Positions 38,817 through 47,100 of a stretch of DNA of 64,000 bases are shown here, piece after piece. The position numbers and the translations under genes were made by a program. How positions within the stretch are numbered: the stretch's first letter is position 1; each line of letters starts with the position of its first letter. The notes under the pieces are model-generated. The model was not told the DNA's origin. It saw only the letters and a list, made by a program, of their open reading frames with translations, and did not search any database. The stretch is from positions 21,676-85,675 of the forward strand of contig CAJQRG010000036.1 of the NCBI GenBank assembly GCA_905612225.1, in the 5' to 3' direction. Source of the DNA: Emcibacteraceae bacterium. GTDB taxonomy: Bacteria; Pseudomonadota; Alphaproteobacteria; Sphingomonadales; Emcibacteraceae.

Positions 38817-39230
38817 CTACATAAACCCCATCTCAAGTCGAGCTGCCTCACTCATCATGGACATATCCCAAGGCGGCTCAAAAACTAAGTTCACGTGAAC
38901 ATCACCAATACCCTCTACCTCACGTACTTTCATTTCCACTTCCCCCGGCAAAATCTCAGCTACTGGACAGTTGGGGGATGTTAGTGTCATGGTCACGATT
39001 GCATCCGCAAATTCATTAAATTCTATGTCATAAATTAAACCAAGCTCATATATATTAACTGGAATTTCAGGATCATAAATTTCACGAATTTTTTCCGCAG
39101 CACTGCTTTGAAGTTTCTGTTTTTCTTCTTCATTAATATGTATGCCCCCAGCGTTAGGCGTTGGTTTAGAGGAGCTCTCCTCGCCTTTTTCTTCCGCCTG
39201 TTCAATTAAAAATCCATCTAAGAAGCTCAT
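38817..39230 (-). CDS. sufT: SUF system protein SufT (MIP18/DUF59 domain)
   Basis: SufT-type proteins help maturation of Fe-S proteins. The 137-residue product has an acidic, variable N-terminus and then a DUF59 domain at ~40-137. Motifs are IREIYDPEIPVNIYELGLIY, TMTLTSPNCPVAEILPGEV with the conserved Cys, VNLVFEPPWDMSMMSEAAR and the end LEMGFM. It is the last gene of the suf operon, 14 bases after sufS. No sufA or sufE gene follows; the patatin-like gene occupies the adjacent position. Confidence 0.93.
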   Translation of the reverse strand: MSFLDGFLIEQAEEKGEESSSKPTPNAGGIHINEEEKQKLQSSAAEKIREIYDPEIPVNIYELGLIYDIEFNEFADAIVTMTLTSPNCPVAEILPGEVEMKVREVEGIGDVHVNLVFEPPWDMSMMSEAARLEMGFM

Positions 39231-39244
39231 ATTCTGTTTCCTTT

Positions 39245-40483
39245 TTACCCGAAAATTCTATTTACTTTATGAAGCCCGTTAATCAAACGGTCAATATCAT
39301 TAGTGGTGTTATAAAGGCCAAACGAAGCTCGGGCTGTTGCTGGTATGTCCATAAAGTCCATAACTGGCTGGGCACAATGATGCCCCGCACGAATGGCAAT
39401 GCCGTCCTGGTCCAAAATAGTACCTATGTCATGGGGGTGTGCTGCCTCCATAGTAAAGGATAGCATACCTGCCATTTTGTCAGCCCGGCCACGTAGTTCC
39501 ATGCCCTTTACTTCCATAATTTGTTCAAGCGCATATTCTAGTAACACTTGTTCGTGATCACAAATATTTTCGATTCCAAGCGTATTCACATAATCAATTG
39601 CAGCTGCCAACCCGATCCCACCCACAATATTGGGGGTTCCTGCCTCAAATTTATGTGGCAATTCATTATATATCGTCTTCTCAAACGTAACAGATCGGAT
39701 CATATCTCCACCGCCTTGATATGGAGGCATGTCCTCAAGAAGGGCTTGCTTGCCATAAAGCGCGCCTACGCCCGTTGGACCATAAATTTTATGGCCAGAA
39801 AAAACATAAAAATCCGCATCCAATTCATTTACGTCAATTCCCATATGTGGCAAGGACTGGCAGCCGTCAACAAGCACAAGGGCACCAACGCTGTGTGCTA
39901 GTTTTATAATTTCTTTTATGGGCGTTATAGTGCCAAGTGCATTCGAAATATGGGTTATGGCTACCAGTTTTGTTTTTTCACTTAAAAGTCGGGCATAATC
40001 TTCTAGTAGAAAATTTGCTTTATCATCGATAGGACTTACGGTGATAGTAATATTTTTTTCGTCTCGCAGCATTTGCCAGGGCACAATATTTGAATGGTGC
40101 TCCATCTGACTAAGGATAATTTCATCGCCTGAACCAAGATTTTGACGCCCCCAAGTCTGTGCAACAAGGTTTATGGCCTCTGTAGCACCCCTAACAAAGA
40201 TAATTTCCTTAGACGATTTGGCACCAATATAGTTTTTCACGGTTTCACGCGCAGCTTCATATTTTGACGTAAGTGCTTGTGACAAATAATATCCTCCACG
40301 ATGGATATTTGCATACTCGCTTCCATAACAGTTTGCAACTTCGTCAATAACTGCTCTTGGTTTTTGAGAACTTGCAGCGCTATCCAAAAATGTCAGCGGC
40401 TTTCCATAAACTTCCTGTTCAAAAATAGGAAAATCTTTGCGGATTTTTTCAACGTTATAATTATTCTGACTCACTTTATTCAT
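39245..40483 (-). CDS. sufS: Cysteine desulfurase SufS
   Basis: SufS takes sulfur from cysteine as a persulfide for Fe-S cluster assembly and is PLP-dependent. The 412-residue protein shows LDSAASSQKPRAVID, FVRGATEAINLVAQTW, the Schiff-base lysine region FSGHKIYGPTGVGALYG at ~228-244 and the persulfide Cys in RAGHHCAQPVMDF at ~366-378. This is group II (SufS/CsdA) architecture. The start codon overlaps the sufD stop (ATGA), showing translational coupling. No SufE or SufU partner is visible in this operon, so it must be encoded elsewhere or be dispensable. Confidence 0.97.
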   Translation of the reverse strand: MNKVSQNNYNVEKIRKDFPIFEQEVYGKPLTFLDSAASSQKPRAVIDEVANCYGSEYANIHRGGYYLSQALTSKYEAARETVKNYIGAKSSKEIIFVRGATEAINLVAQTWGRQNLGSGDEIILSQMEHHSNIVPWQMLRDEKNITITVSPIDDKANFLLEDYARLLSEKTKLVAITHISNALGTITPIKEIIKLAHSVGALVLVDGCQSLPHMGIDVNELDADFYVFSGHKIYGPTGVGALYGKQALLEDMPPYQGGGDMIRSVTFEKTIYNELPHKFEAGTPNIVGGIGLAAAIDYVNTLGIENICDHEQVLLEYALEQIMEVKGMELRGRADKMAGMLSFTMEAAHPHDIGTILDQDGIAIRAGHHCAQPVMDFMDIPATARASFGLYNTTNDIDRLINGLHKVNRIFG

Positions 40484-41793
40484 TCCTTAGTCTCCTCAGA
40501 AAGCCAATTCAAAGCTAACTCGAGATATTTCAACCGAACCGGCTCTAACTTAATATCTTCAAAAACTTCCGCCACGAACGCTTCAACTAAAAGTGCTTTA
40601 GCAGCATTTTGATCGAGACCACGTGACTTTAAATAGTAAAGTGCTTCCGCATCAAGCTCACCAACCGTCGCGCCGTGGGAGCATTTGACATCATCGGCAT
40701 AAATAAGAAGTTCCGGCTTACTATTAGCTTCCGCATTTCGGTCGAGTATTAAATTTTTGTTTGACTGATCCGCATTGGTGAGCTGCGCATCTTTTGCCAC
40801 GTATACTTTACCTTGAAAAGACGACTTGCCGCCCTTATCGAGCACACCCCTATAAATCTGATCACTTGTACCTTCAGGAAACATATGTTTCATGTGCGTA
40901 AACACGTCATGAGAATTACCATTTCGTCCTAAAAATGCACCCCTAAGATCAACATTTGACTGAAGGCCCGTTAAGGTGGGTTTTATTTCTGTACGGCTTA
41001 TTTTTCCCCCTAAATTTAAGGAATAGTGTTTGAAATTTGCTCTTTGATCAACGTCAACGTGCGTATCAGCCGTGTGAATAGCCTTTTTACTTTCCTGCTG
41101 TATTTGATATATCTCAAGTACAGCATTCTTGCCTACGATAGCTTCTGTTACATGATGGCGCCAATAGTTATGCTCGTCAGAACCTATAAATGTTTCAACC
41201 ATTTGGGCAAAGGAATTATCTTGCAGGTCAATGAAGCATTTTGTGGTTATTGATTTATTTTCTGAGGAAGTAGTGGTGTTGTGTATTATCTGAATTGGCC
41301 CTGCCAACTTAGTATTTTCGTCTACAAAAAGAACATACCCGCCTGTCATTATAGCTGTATTCAAATTTTGCAAGCTGCTGCCATCATCCTTTTTATTAAA
41401 TAGTTTTTGAGCAGCTTCTGGATAATCCTTCATATAGTCATTAAGACTTAGGAACTTGACACCTTTTTGACTTTCTATTGTTGAGGTGGCCTTATTGTAA
41501 AATCCATCCGTAAAGACAATTTTAGAACCATCAAGGCTCTCAAACGGTGCCGTTTCATTACCTGCCCTGTCAGAGGATGTTAGTAAATCAAAATTTCCAC
41601 TATTCAGTTGCCCGAGATTGGTATATTTCCAGGCCTCCATTTTTGGTCCTGGTAAACCAAATTGTAAAAATTTAGCCATGGCTTCCTGGCGAAGCATATT
41701 AACCCAAGCCAATTCTGATCTAGGCAGCGAACCGCCCCACAGATCAAATTGAGCTTTAAATTTTAGGCCATCTAGGTGATTTTTAGCTGTCAT
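40480..41793 (-). CDS. sufD: Fe-S cluster assembly protein SufD
   Basis: SufD pairs with SufB in the SufBC2D scaffold. The 437-residue protein has the helical N-terminal region (ELAWVNMLRQEAMAKFLQFG, GPKMEAWKYTNLGQLN) and the right-handed beta-helix core (NVDLRGAFLGRNGNSHDVFTHM, GKSSFQGKVYVAKDAQLTNADQ, LLIYADDVKCSHGATVGELD). The conserved Cys-Ser-His of CSHGATVG near residue 371 is the residue set implicated in cluster formation. It lies 11 bases after sufC. Confidence 0.95.
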   Translation of the reverse strand: MTAKNHLDGLKFKAQFDLWGGSLPRSELAWVNMLRQEAMAKFLQFGLPGPKMEAWKYTNLGQLNSGNFDLLTSSDRAGNETAPFESLDGSKIVFTDGFYNKATSTIESQKGVKFLSLNDYMKDYPEAAQKLFNKKDDGSSLQNLNTAIMTGGYVLFVDENTKLAGPIQIIHNTTTSSENKSITTKCFIDLQDNSFAQMVETFIGSDEHNYWRHHVTEAIVGKNAVLEIYQIQQESKKAIHTADTHVDVDQRANFKHYSLNLGGKISRTEIKPTLTGLQSNVDLRGAFLGRNGNSHDVFTHMKHMFPEGTSDQIYRGVLDKGGKSSFQGKVYVAKDAQLTNADQSNKNLILDRNAEANSKPELLIYADDVKCSHGATVGELDAEALYYLKSRGLDQNAAKALLVEAFVAEVFEDIKLEPVRLKYLELALNWLSEETKE

Positions 41794-41804
41794 CTCAATT
41801 ACTC

Positions 41805-42560
41805 TTACGCTGCATTTTCTTCAATACCAAGGCCCGCATAGCCTTCTTTTTCAAGTCGAATTGCTAATGTTTTATCCCCAGATTTTACGATTTTTCCATT
41901 TGCTAATACATGCACAAAGTCGGGAACTACGTAATCAAGAAGGCGTTGATAATGGGTGATTACTAATATGGACTTTTCAGGACATCGCATTCTGTTAATA
42001 CCGTCTGCTACAATTCGAAGCGCGTCAATATCCAGCCCACTGTCCGTTTCGTCAAGTACCGCTAAAATAGGATCAAGCATGGACATTTGAACCATTTCAT
42101 TGCGTTTCTTTTCACCACCAGAAAAGCCGACATTAACCGCACGCTTAAGCATTTCAGGATCCATTTCTAGCTCTGCAGCCTTGGATCGAATAAGTTTCAA
42201 AAAATCTCCTGCAGCCATCTCGCCCTCGTTCCTATATTTACGAACCGAATTAATTGCAGCCCTAAGGAAATTTATGTTTGATACCCCGGGAATTTCAACT
42301 GGATACTGAAACCCAAGAAATACACCTTCCCCTGCTCGCTCACTAGCTTCAAGTTCGAGAAAGTTTTTACCCTTGAATGTCACAGAACCATCAGTTATTT
42401 CATAACCTGGCTTTCCACAAATAGCATAAGATAGAGTTGATTTTCCAGCACCGTTCGGGCCCATAATAGCGTGTACTTCGCCATCATTAATGGTCAGATT
42501 AAGCCCTTTAAGGATTTTCTGTCCACCAACTTCAACGTGTAAATTTTTAATTTCTAGCAT
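41805..42560 (-). CDS. sufC: Fe-S cluster assembly ATPase SufC
   Basis: SufC is the ABC-type ATPase of the SufBC2D complex. It shows Walker A IMGPNGAGKSTLSYAICG, the ABC signature GFSGGEKKRNEM and Walker B ILAVLDETDSGLDIDAL, followed by VITHYQRLLDYV. I used ATG at 42558-42560 (251 aa), which gives the family-standard MLEIKNLHVEV start with GGAT eight bases upstream. A TTG four codons earlier is less likely. It sits between sufB and sufD. Confidence 0.97.
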   Translation of the reverse strand: MLEIKNLHVEVGGQKILKGLNLTINDGEVHAIMGPNGAGKSTLSYAICGKPGYEITDGSVTFKGKNFLELEASERAGEGVFLGFQYPVEIPGVSNINFLRAAINSVRKYRNEGEMAAGDFLKLIRSKAAELEMDPEMLKRAVNVGFSGGEKKRNEMVQMSMLDPILAVLDETDSGLDIDALRIVADGINRMRCPEKSILVITHYQRLLDYVVPDFVHVLANGKIVKSGDKTLAIRLEKEGYAGLGIEENAA

Positions 42561-42584
42561 AATTTTATCCAAATATAGGTCGGC

Positions 42585-44039
42585 TTAACCAACACTGCCT
42601 TCTAAACTAATTCCCAGTAATTTCTGAGCTTCAACCGCAAATTCCATCGGTAGTTGTTGCATCACTTCTTTACAAAAACCATTAACAATTAATGAAACAG
42701 ATTCCTCTACGTCAAGGCCTCTTTGTAAACAATAGAAAAGCTGCTCGTCACTAATTTTTGATGTAGTAGCTTCATGTTCAATTTGAGAGGTTGGGTTTTT
42801 TGCCTCAATATACGGAACGGTATGAGCCCCACACTCATCACCAATGAGAAGGCTGTCGCACTGGGTAAAGTTACGTGTATTTTCGGCGTTAGGCATAACC
42901 TTCACCAAGCCTCTGTAAATATTTTGAGCCTTCCCGGCTGAAATTCCTTTTGAGATAATGGTAGATGATGTGTTTTTACCAATATGGATCATTTTAGTAC
43001 CCGTATCGGCCTGTTGATAATTATTCGTAATCGCAACAGAATAAAATTCTCCCACCGACCCGTCTCCTTGCAAAATACAGCTAGGGTATTTCCATGTTAT
43101 AGCTGAACCTGTTTCAACCTGGGTCCAAGACACCTTAGAATTCAGGCCACGACAAGCAGCCCGTTTTGTTACAAAGTTATATATTCCTCCGACGCCATTT
43201 TTATCGCCTGGATACCAATTTTGCACCGTTGAATATTTAACCTCAGCTTCATCAAGGACAACAATTTCAACTACTGCGGCATGAAGTTGGTTTTCATCTC
43301 GCATAGGTGCCGTGCATCCCTCAAGGTATGAAACATATGAATTATCATCTGCAATAATAAGCGTGCGTTCAAATTGCCCTGTGTTGGCTTCATTAATTCT
43401 AAAATAGGTACTAAGTTCCATCGGACAGCGCACCCCTTTAGGAATATAAACAAAGGTTCCGTCCGTGAAAACAGCGCTATTTAATGTTGCATAAAAGTTG
43501 TCCGCCGCCGGCACCACTGACCCAAGGTACTTTTTCATCAGGGCAGGATAATCGCGCGCCGCTTCTGAAATGGAACAGAAAATAACCCCCTTTTCCTTTA
43601 GTGCTTTACGAAATGTCGTTGCAACCGAAACGCTATCAAAAACAATGTCAACCGCAACACCAGAGAGCACCTCTTGCTCCTGAAGTGAAATGCCTAGTTT
43701 TTCATAAGTTTTCAAAAGCTCTGGGTCAACCTCATCAAGACTTTTTGGTCGATCATCCGCTGATTTTGGCGCAGCATAATAATAGATGTCCTGAAAGTTC
43801 GGTTTTTCATAATCTAGCATCGCCCAATCTGGCTCCTCCATCTTTAACCATTTTTTATATGACTTAAGGCGCCAGTCTAGTAACCAGGCTGGTTCATCTT
43901 TTTTAGCAGAGATAAACCTAATCACCTCTTCGCTTAAACCTTTAGGTGCTTTAACGGTTTCAATATCAGTCACAAATCCGTATTTATACTCGCCAGAAAT
44001 CTCTTCAACTGCTTGCCGTGTCTCTAATGTACTTACCAT
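42585..44039 (-). CDS. sufB: Fe-S cluster assembly protein SufB
   Basis: SufB is the main scaffold subunit on which the nascent cluster forms. The 484-residue length is typical. Motifs include [17 protein letters not shown] near the N-terminus, [58 protein letters not shown], the [21 protein letters not shown] segment, and [20 protein letters not shown] with the conserved Cys. [19 protein letters not shown] lies near the C-terminus. It is directly after the Rrf2 regulator (eight bases). Confidence 0.97.
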   Translation of the reverse strand: MVSTLETRQAVEEISGEYKYGFVTDIETVKAPKGLSEEVIRFISAKKDEPAWLLDWRLKSYKKWLKMEEPDWAMLDYEKPNFQDIYYYAAPKSADDRPKSLDEVDPELLKTYEKLGISLQEQEVLSGVAVDIVFDSVSVATTFRKALKEKGVIFCSISEAARDYPALMKKYLGSVVPAADNFYATLNSAVFTDGTFVYIPKGVRCPMELSTYFRINEANTGQFERTLIIADDNSYVSYLEGCTAPMRDENQLHAAVVEIVVLDEAEVKYSTVQNWYPGDKNGVGGIYNFVTKRAACRGLNSKVSWTQVETGSAITWKYPSCILQGDGSVGEFYSVAITNNYQQADTGTKMIHIGKNTSSTIISKGISAGKAQNIYRGLVKVMPNAENTRNFTQCDSLLIGDECGAHTVPYIEAKNPTSQIEHEATTSKISDEQLFYCLQRGLDVEESVSLIVNGFCKEVMQQLPMEFAVEAQKLLGISLEGSVG

Positions 44040-44047
44040 CTAATGTT

Positions 44048-44506
44048 CTACCCTTTGTTTTTTCTTAACCGCTCAGAACTATGAGCGGGAAAAAAATCAT
44101 ATGGTTGTTCTACCATTTCTGATAGCGACACAGTATTGAGCGCCTCATAAACAGCCTTGTTAATCTTATCCCACTTACTACGGGTCATACACACAGGCTC
44201 GTAATCACAACCAGCATCCTCATCGCTTAAACAATTCGTCAGTTGCACCGGCCCATCTACAGCCTCAACAATATCTGCAATTGTAATATTTTCTTTTCTA
44301 TCGTTCATCGAGAACCCACCGCCAACCCCTCGATGAGAGACTAACAGATTTGCCTTAGCCATTTTTCCTAGAATTTTACTTACCGTAGGTAGCGGAACCC
44401 GTGTTTCTGAATTTAAGGCCAATGCTGTATGAATGCTATCCGGACAGGCTGCAATATTACTCATCAGCACAACGGCGTAGTCAGCAAGATTGGATAGCCT
44501 TATCAT
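44048..44506 (-). CDS. Rrf2-family SUF system regulator (IscR/SufR-like)
   Basis: An Fe-S-sensing transcription regulator that heads the suf operon. The N-terminal winged helix is IRLSNLADYAVVLMSNIA, with recognition helix region VPLPTVSKILGKMAKANLLVSHRGVGGGF. Three cysteines in NCLSDEDAGCDYEPVCM (spacing C-x7-C-x5-C) are the expected cluster ligands. The 152-residue form starts at ATG 44504-44506 with AGGA six bases upstream; the GTG just before it is part of the spacer. A symmetric IscR-type site upstream implies autoregulation of the whole operon. Confidence 0.92.
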   Translation of the reverse strand: MIRLSNLADYAVVLMSNIAACPDSIHTALALNSETRVPLPTVSKILGKMAKANLLVSHRGVGGGFSMNDRKENITIADIVEAVDGPVQLTNCLSDEDAGCDYEPVCMTRSKWDKINKAVYEALNTVSLSEMVEQPYDFFPAHSSERLRKNKG

Positions 44507-44565
44507 CACTCATCCTTATAGAACGAAATTGAATTCGCCTATTACATGATGCCGTAAAGAGGGTT

Positions 44566-44595
44566 TGTCAATATATATAAGACCAAATTAGTCTT
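44566..44595 (-). promoter_or_regulatory. suf operon promoter region with IscR-type operator
   Basis: GACCAAATTAGTC at 44581-44593, extended to AAGAC...GTCTT at 44579-44595, fits the known type-1 IscR pattern (GAC-Y-A/T-rich-R-GTC). On the minus strand a TTGACA -35 candidate at 44566-44571 follows eight bases later, and ATGTAA lies ~18 bases further. The site therefore borders or overlaps the -35 of the regulator-sufBCDST promoter. Confidence 0.6.
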
Positions 44596-44622
44596 TTTTC
44601 GTAAATAATTGAAAAATAAGCA

Positions 44623-44676
44623 CTTTATTAAGAATCGTTCTTAAAAAACGGACGCTTTATTAAGAATCGTTATTAA
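44623..44676. repeat. Short direct repeat spanning the parB stop codon
   Basis: CTTTATTAAGAATCGTT occurs at 44623-44639 and again at 44655-44671. With the following TTAA the match is 21 of 22 bases and the period is 32. The left copy contains the inverted repeat TTAAGAA-TCG-TTCTTAA. The right copy overlaps the last parB codons. It may be a weak terminator duplicated in tandem. Confidence 0.6.
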
Positions 44677-45589
44677 GTTTTAAGCAAATATCATCAAGCT
44701 GTTCGAGAGTTTTATAATAAACTTTTAAGGCGCCTTCTTCCCCATTTCTCAGCTCGAGTTCAACCCTTAAACCAATGGCCGCAGAGAGCTCTCTTTCAAA
44801 GATCCTAGTATCTGCATCTTTGTGATTATTGATTTTTAATTTACTATTAGTTTTTTTTGCTGCGCTGCCCTTAAGTCCCCTTGCCAATTGTTCAGTTTTG
44901 CGAACGCTAAGGTCGTCTCGCACGACCCGCTTGGCTAACTCAAAAGGATTTTCAGCAGTTATAAGCGCTCGGGCATGCCCCATACTGATTTCGCCCCCTC
45001 GCATCAAACTCTGCACCCCCTCAGGCAATGAGAGTAGCCTCATCATGTTAGCGATATGACTTCTACTTTTACCAACGGCTTGACCGAGAGCATTTTGAGT
45101 ATGGGAAAATTCCGACATCAGGCGTTGGTATCCCATAGCCTCTTCTATAGGATCTAAATCATGCCGCTGAACATTTTCTATGATGGCAATTTCTAAAGAC
45201 TCTTCGTCGTTCATCTCCTTAATTACGACTGGTACATGATGAAGTCCAGCAGCCTGGGCGGCACGCCAGCGCCTTTCACCAGCTACAATTTCATATCTGT
45301 TTTTCCCTTGCGGGCGAACAAGCAATGGCTGCAAAATTCCCTTTTCTTTTATCGACGCAACGAGCTCCTTAGCCCTATCTGCATCAAAAAACATGCGGGG
45401 CTGATAGGTATTAGCAACAAGAAACTCTATAGGGATCTCTTTGTTCGAACTTGCACCTCCCGCGGCCCCGAGAACATTATCATAGGAGGCTTCGCCCGCA
45501 TTCATCAACGAGGACAGCCCCCTACCTAGACCTTTTTTAGAGCCGCGCGCTTTTTGTGCGCTCTTTAATGTTTTTTTAATTTGATCCAT
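44660..45589 (-). CDS. parB: Chromosome-partitioning protein ParB
   Basis: ParB is a CTP-dependent clamp that loads at parS and spreads to segregate the origin region. The 309-residue protein shows the GLGRGLSSLM N-terminal motif that engages ParA, and the ParB/Srx domain with ANTYQPRMFFD (~57-67), GILQPLLVRP, YEIVAGERRWRAAQAAG and NVQRHDLDPIEEA. The central helix-turn-helix is TQNALGQAVGKSRSHIANMM, and the C-terminal dimerisation segment is ALKVYYKTLEQLDDICLKL. It is 20 bases after parA. The extreme 3' end overlaps a duplicated 22-bp element. Confidence 0.96.
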   Translation of the reverse strand: MDQIKKTLKSAQKARGSKKGLGRGLSSLMNAGEASYDNVLGAAGGASSNKEIPIEFLVANTYQPRMFFDADRAKELVASIKEKGILQPLLVRPQGKNRYEIVAGERRWRAAQAAGLHHVPVVIKEMNDEESLEIAIIENVQRHDLDPIEEAMGYQRLMSEFSHTQNALGQAVGKSRSHIANMMRLLSLPEGVQSLMRGGEISMGHARALITAENPFELAKRVVRDDLSVRKTEQLARGLKGSAAKKTNSKLKINNHKDADTRIFERELSAAIGLRVELELRNGEEGALKVYYKTLEQLDDICLKLNNDS

Positions 45590-45609
45590 TTAACTATAAG
45601 CCTTTGATA

Positions 45610-46440
45610 TTAAGTGTTTTTATTTTTTTCGGATTTTTCTTTCTTACGGCGCCTTAAAAATTCTGCTGCAAGTGCGATATAGGCCTGGCTCCCCGTACAT
45701 TTTAAATCATAGAGTAGGGCTGGTCTTCCGTGAGACGGCGCTTCTGAGACACGAACGTTTCGTGGGATCACCGTCTTAAAGACTTTGTTGCCAAGGTAGT
45801 TCCTTACATCAAGAGCCACCTGCTCTGATAAATTATTTCTACTATCAAACATCGTCAGCACAACCCCACCGATCTCAAGGCCTGGATTAAAGTTTGCCTT
45901 AACAGTTTCTATCGTTTGTAAAAGTAAGCTTAATCCTTCAAGCGCAAAAAACTCGCACTGCAATGGAACAATGACTATATTGGCTGCAGCTAGTGTGTTG
46001 AGTGTAATAAGATTAAGTGAAGGTGGGCAATCAATAAGGACATAGTCATAATTTTCAAGGACTGGGTCACGAAATGCACGCCGAAGCTTGAAAGTGCGCT
46101 TCTCTGCATCCACAAGCTCAAGTTCTGCACCTGTCAGGTCGATAGTCGACGGCACTAGATGAAGGCCTGGTACGATCGTATCCACAATAGCCTCCGCTAT
46201 AGATACTTCCCCCATTATAACTTCGTAGCTACTTTTTTTACGATCACTTCGATCACAACCAAGTCCTGTGCTAGCATTACCCTGCGGGTCCATATCGATA
46301 ATCAGAACATCCCTCTTAGTCGCCGCAAGCGCTGTAGCAAGGTTTATTGTTGTAGTTGTTTTACCAACTCCGCCCTTCTGATTGGCAACGGCGATGATCT
46401 CCGGTTGACGACTTGCTACAGATAAATCACTAGATAACAT
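45610..46440 (-). CDS. parA: Chromosome-partitioning ATPase ParA
   Basis: ParA (Soj-type) binds DNA as an ATP dimer and drives movement of ParB-parS complexes. The 276-residue protein has the deviant Walker A IAVANQKGGVGKTTTTINLA at ~15-34, LIIDMDPQGNASTGLG, the Walker B region YDYVLIDCPPSLNLITLN and VVLTMFDSRNNLSEQVA. It has no N-terminal DNA-binding domain, as expected for a chromosomal ParA. The order mnmG-rsmG-parA-parB next to the origin is conserved in many bacteria. Confidence 0.97.
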   Translation of the reverse strand: MLSSDLSVASRQPEIIAVANQKGGVGKTTTTINLATALAATKRDVLIIDMDPQGNASTGLGCDRSDRKKSSYEVIMGEVSIAEAIVDTIVPGLHLVPSTIDLTGAELELVDAEKRTFKLRRAFRDPVLENYDYVLIDCPPSLNLITLNTLAAANIVIVPLQCEFFALEGLSLLLQTIETVKANFNPGLEIGGVVLTMFDSRNNLSEQVALDVRNYLGNKVFKTVIPRNVRVSEAPSHGRPALLYDLKCTGSQAYIALAAEFLRRRKKEKSEKNKNT

Positions 46441-46461
46441 TGTGGATATACTCCATCTTTC

Positions 46462-47100
46462 TTATTTTTCTTTTTCTGTCCTGGCCTTTACTTCGCTTAG
46501 CAAAAGAACCCTTCCTGATCGGTCACTCTTGCTGGGAAATTTCTTAACCCTAAAGTGTCTATGTTTCTCTGCACTTAAAAGTTCATTTTCTACATTTTTC
46601 CCCTTTAGAAACAAGCACTTAGTCGTTGGTTTGATAAATTTATCTGAAAGGTCCAGCAACTTGTTTAAGTCGGCGCAAGCCCGTGAAGTAACCACGTCAA
46701 CTGGAAATGCCCCTAAATCTTCGATTCTTTTATTATGAACAATAGCATTAATGTCAGTTTGTTGAATAATTTGTTTCATAAAAGAGCATTTTTTTCCAAC
46801 ACCTTCAACCAGGTGTACCTCCCCTATGCCCAGGATGGAAAGCACTAATCCGGGAAACCCCGCACCGCTGCCAAGGTCAAGTATTTTGAGGGGATTATCT
46901 GCCTTTATTATATAATCTGAGAGTTGTGCACTATCATAAAAGTGTCTAAGCCACATATTAGGTAAGGTACTATTACTAACTAAGTTTATAGCTTTCTGCC
47001 ACTTAGTTAACGTCTCTGAATATAAAATAAGCTTATCCATAGTTTCACGTGAAACACCCGTCAACTCATGAAACTCTGTTGCCGTCATGTTATGACCCAT
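46462..47100 (-). CDS. rsmG: 16S rRNA (guanine-N7)-methyltransferase RsmG (GidB)
   Basis: RsmG methylates G527 of 16S rRNA; its loss gives low-level streptomycin resistance. The 212-residue protein has LTGVSRETMDKLILYSETLTKW at the N-terminus, then AINLVSNST, WLRHFYDSAQL, SAM motif ILDLGSGAGFPGLVLSILG at ~78-96, and the VVTSRACADLNKLLDLS region. Its ATG overlaps the mnmG stop by one base; an ATG at 47088 is also possible. A parS site lies within codons 15-20, so the coding sequence carries a segregation element. Confidence 0.95.
   Translation of the reverse strand: MGHNMTATEFHELTGVSRETMDKLILYSETLTKWQKAINLVSNSTLPNMWLRHFYDSAQLSDYIIKADNPLKILDLGSGAGFPGLVLSILGIGEVHLVEGVGKKCSFMKQIIQQTDINAIVHNKRIEDLGAFPVDVVTSRACADLNKLLDLSDKFIKPTTKCLFLKGKNVENELLSAEKHRHFRVKKFPSKSDRSGRVLLLSEVKARTEKEK
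47041..47056. promoter_or_regulatory. parS site 1 (inside rsmG)
   Basis: AGTTTCACGTGAAACA matches the bacterial parS consensus TGTTTCACGTGAAACA at 15 of 16 positions, with an intact 14-base palindromic core. It lies near the 5' end of rsmG, 600 bases upstream of parA, a common parS position. Confidence 0.9.

Noticed and set aside
38889..38900. Palindrome GTTCACGTGAAC resembling parS
   Set aside because: It lacks the outer TTTCACGTGAAA core spacing of parS, lies inside sufT and matches the consensus poorly.
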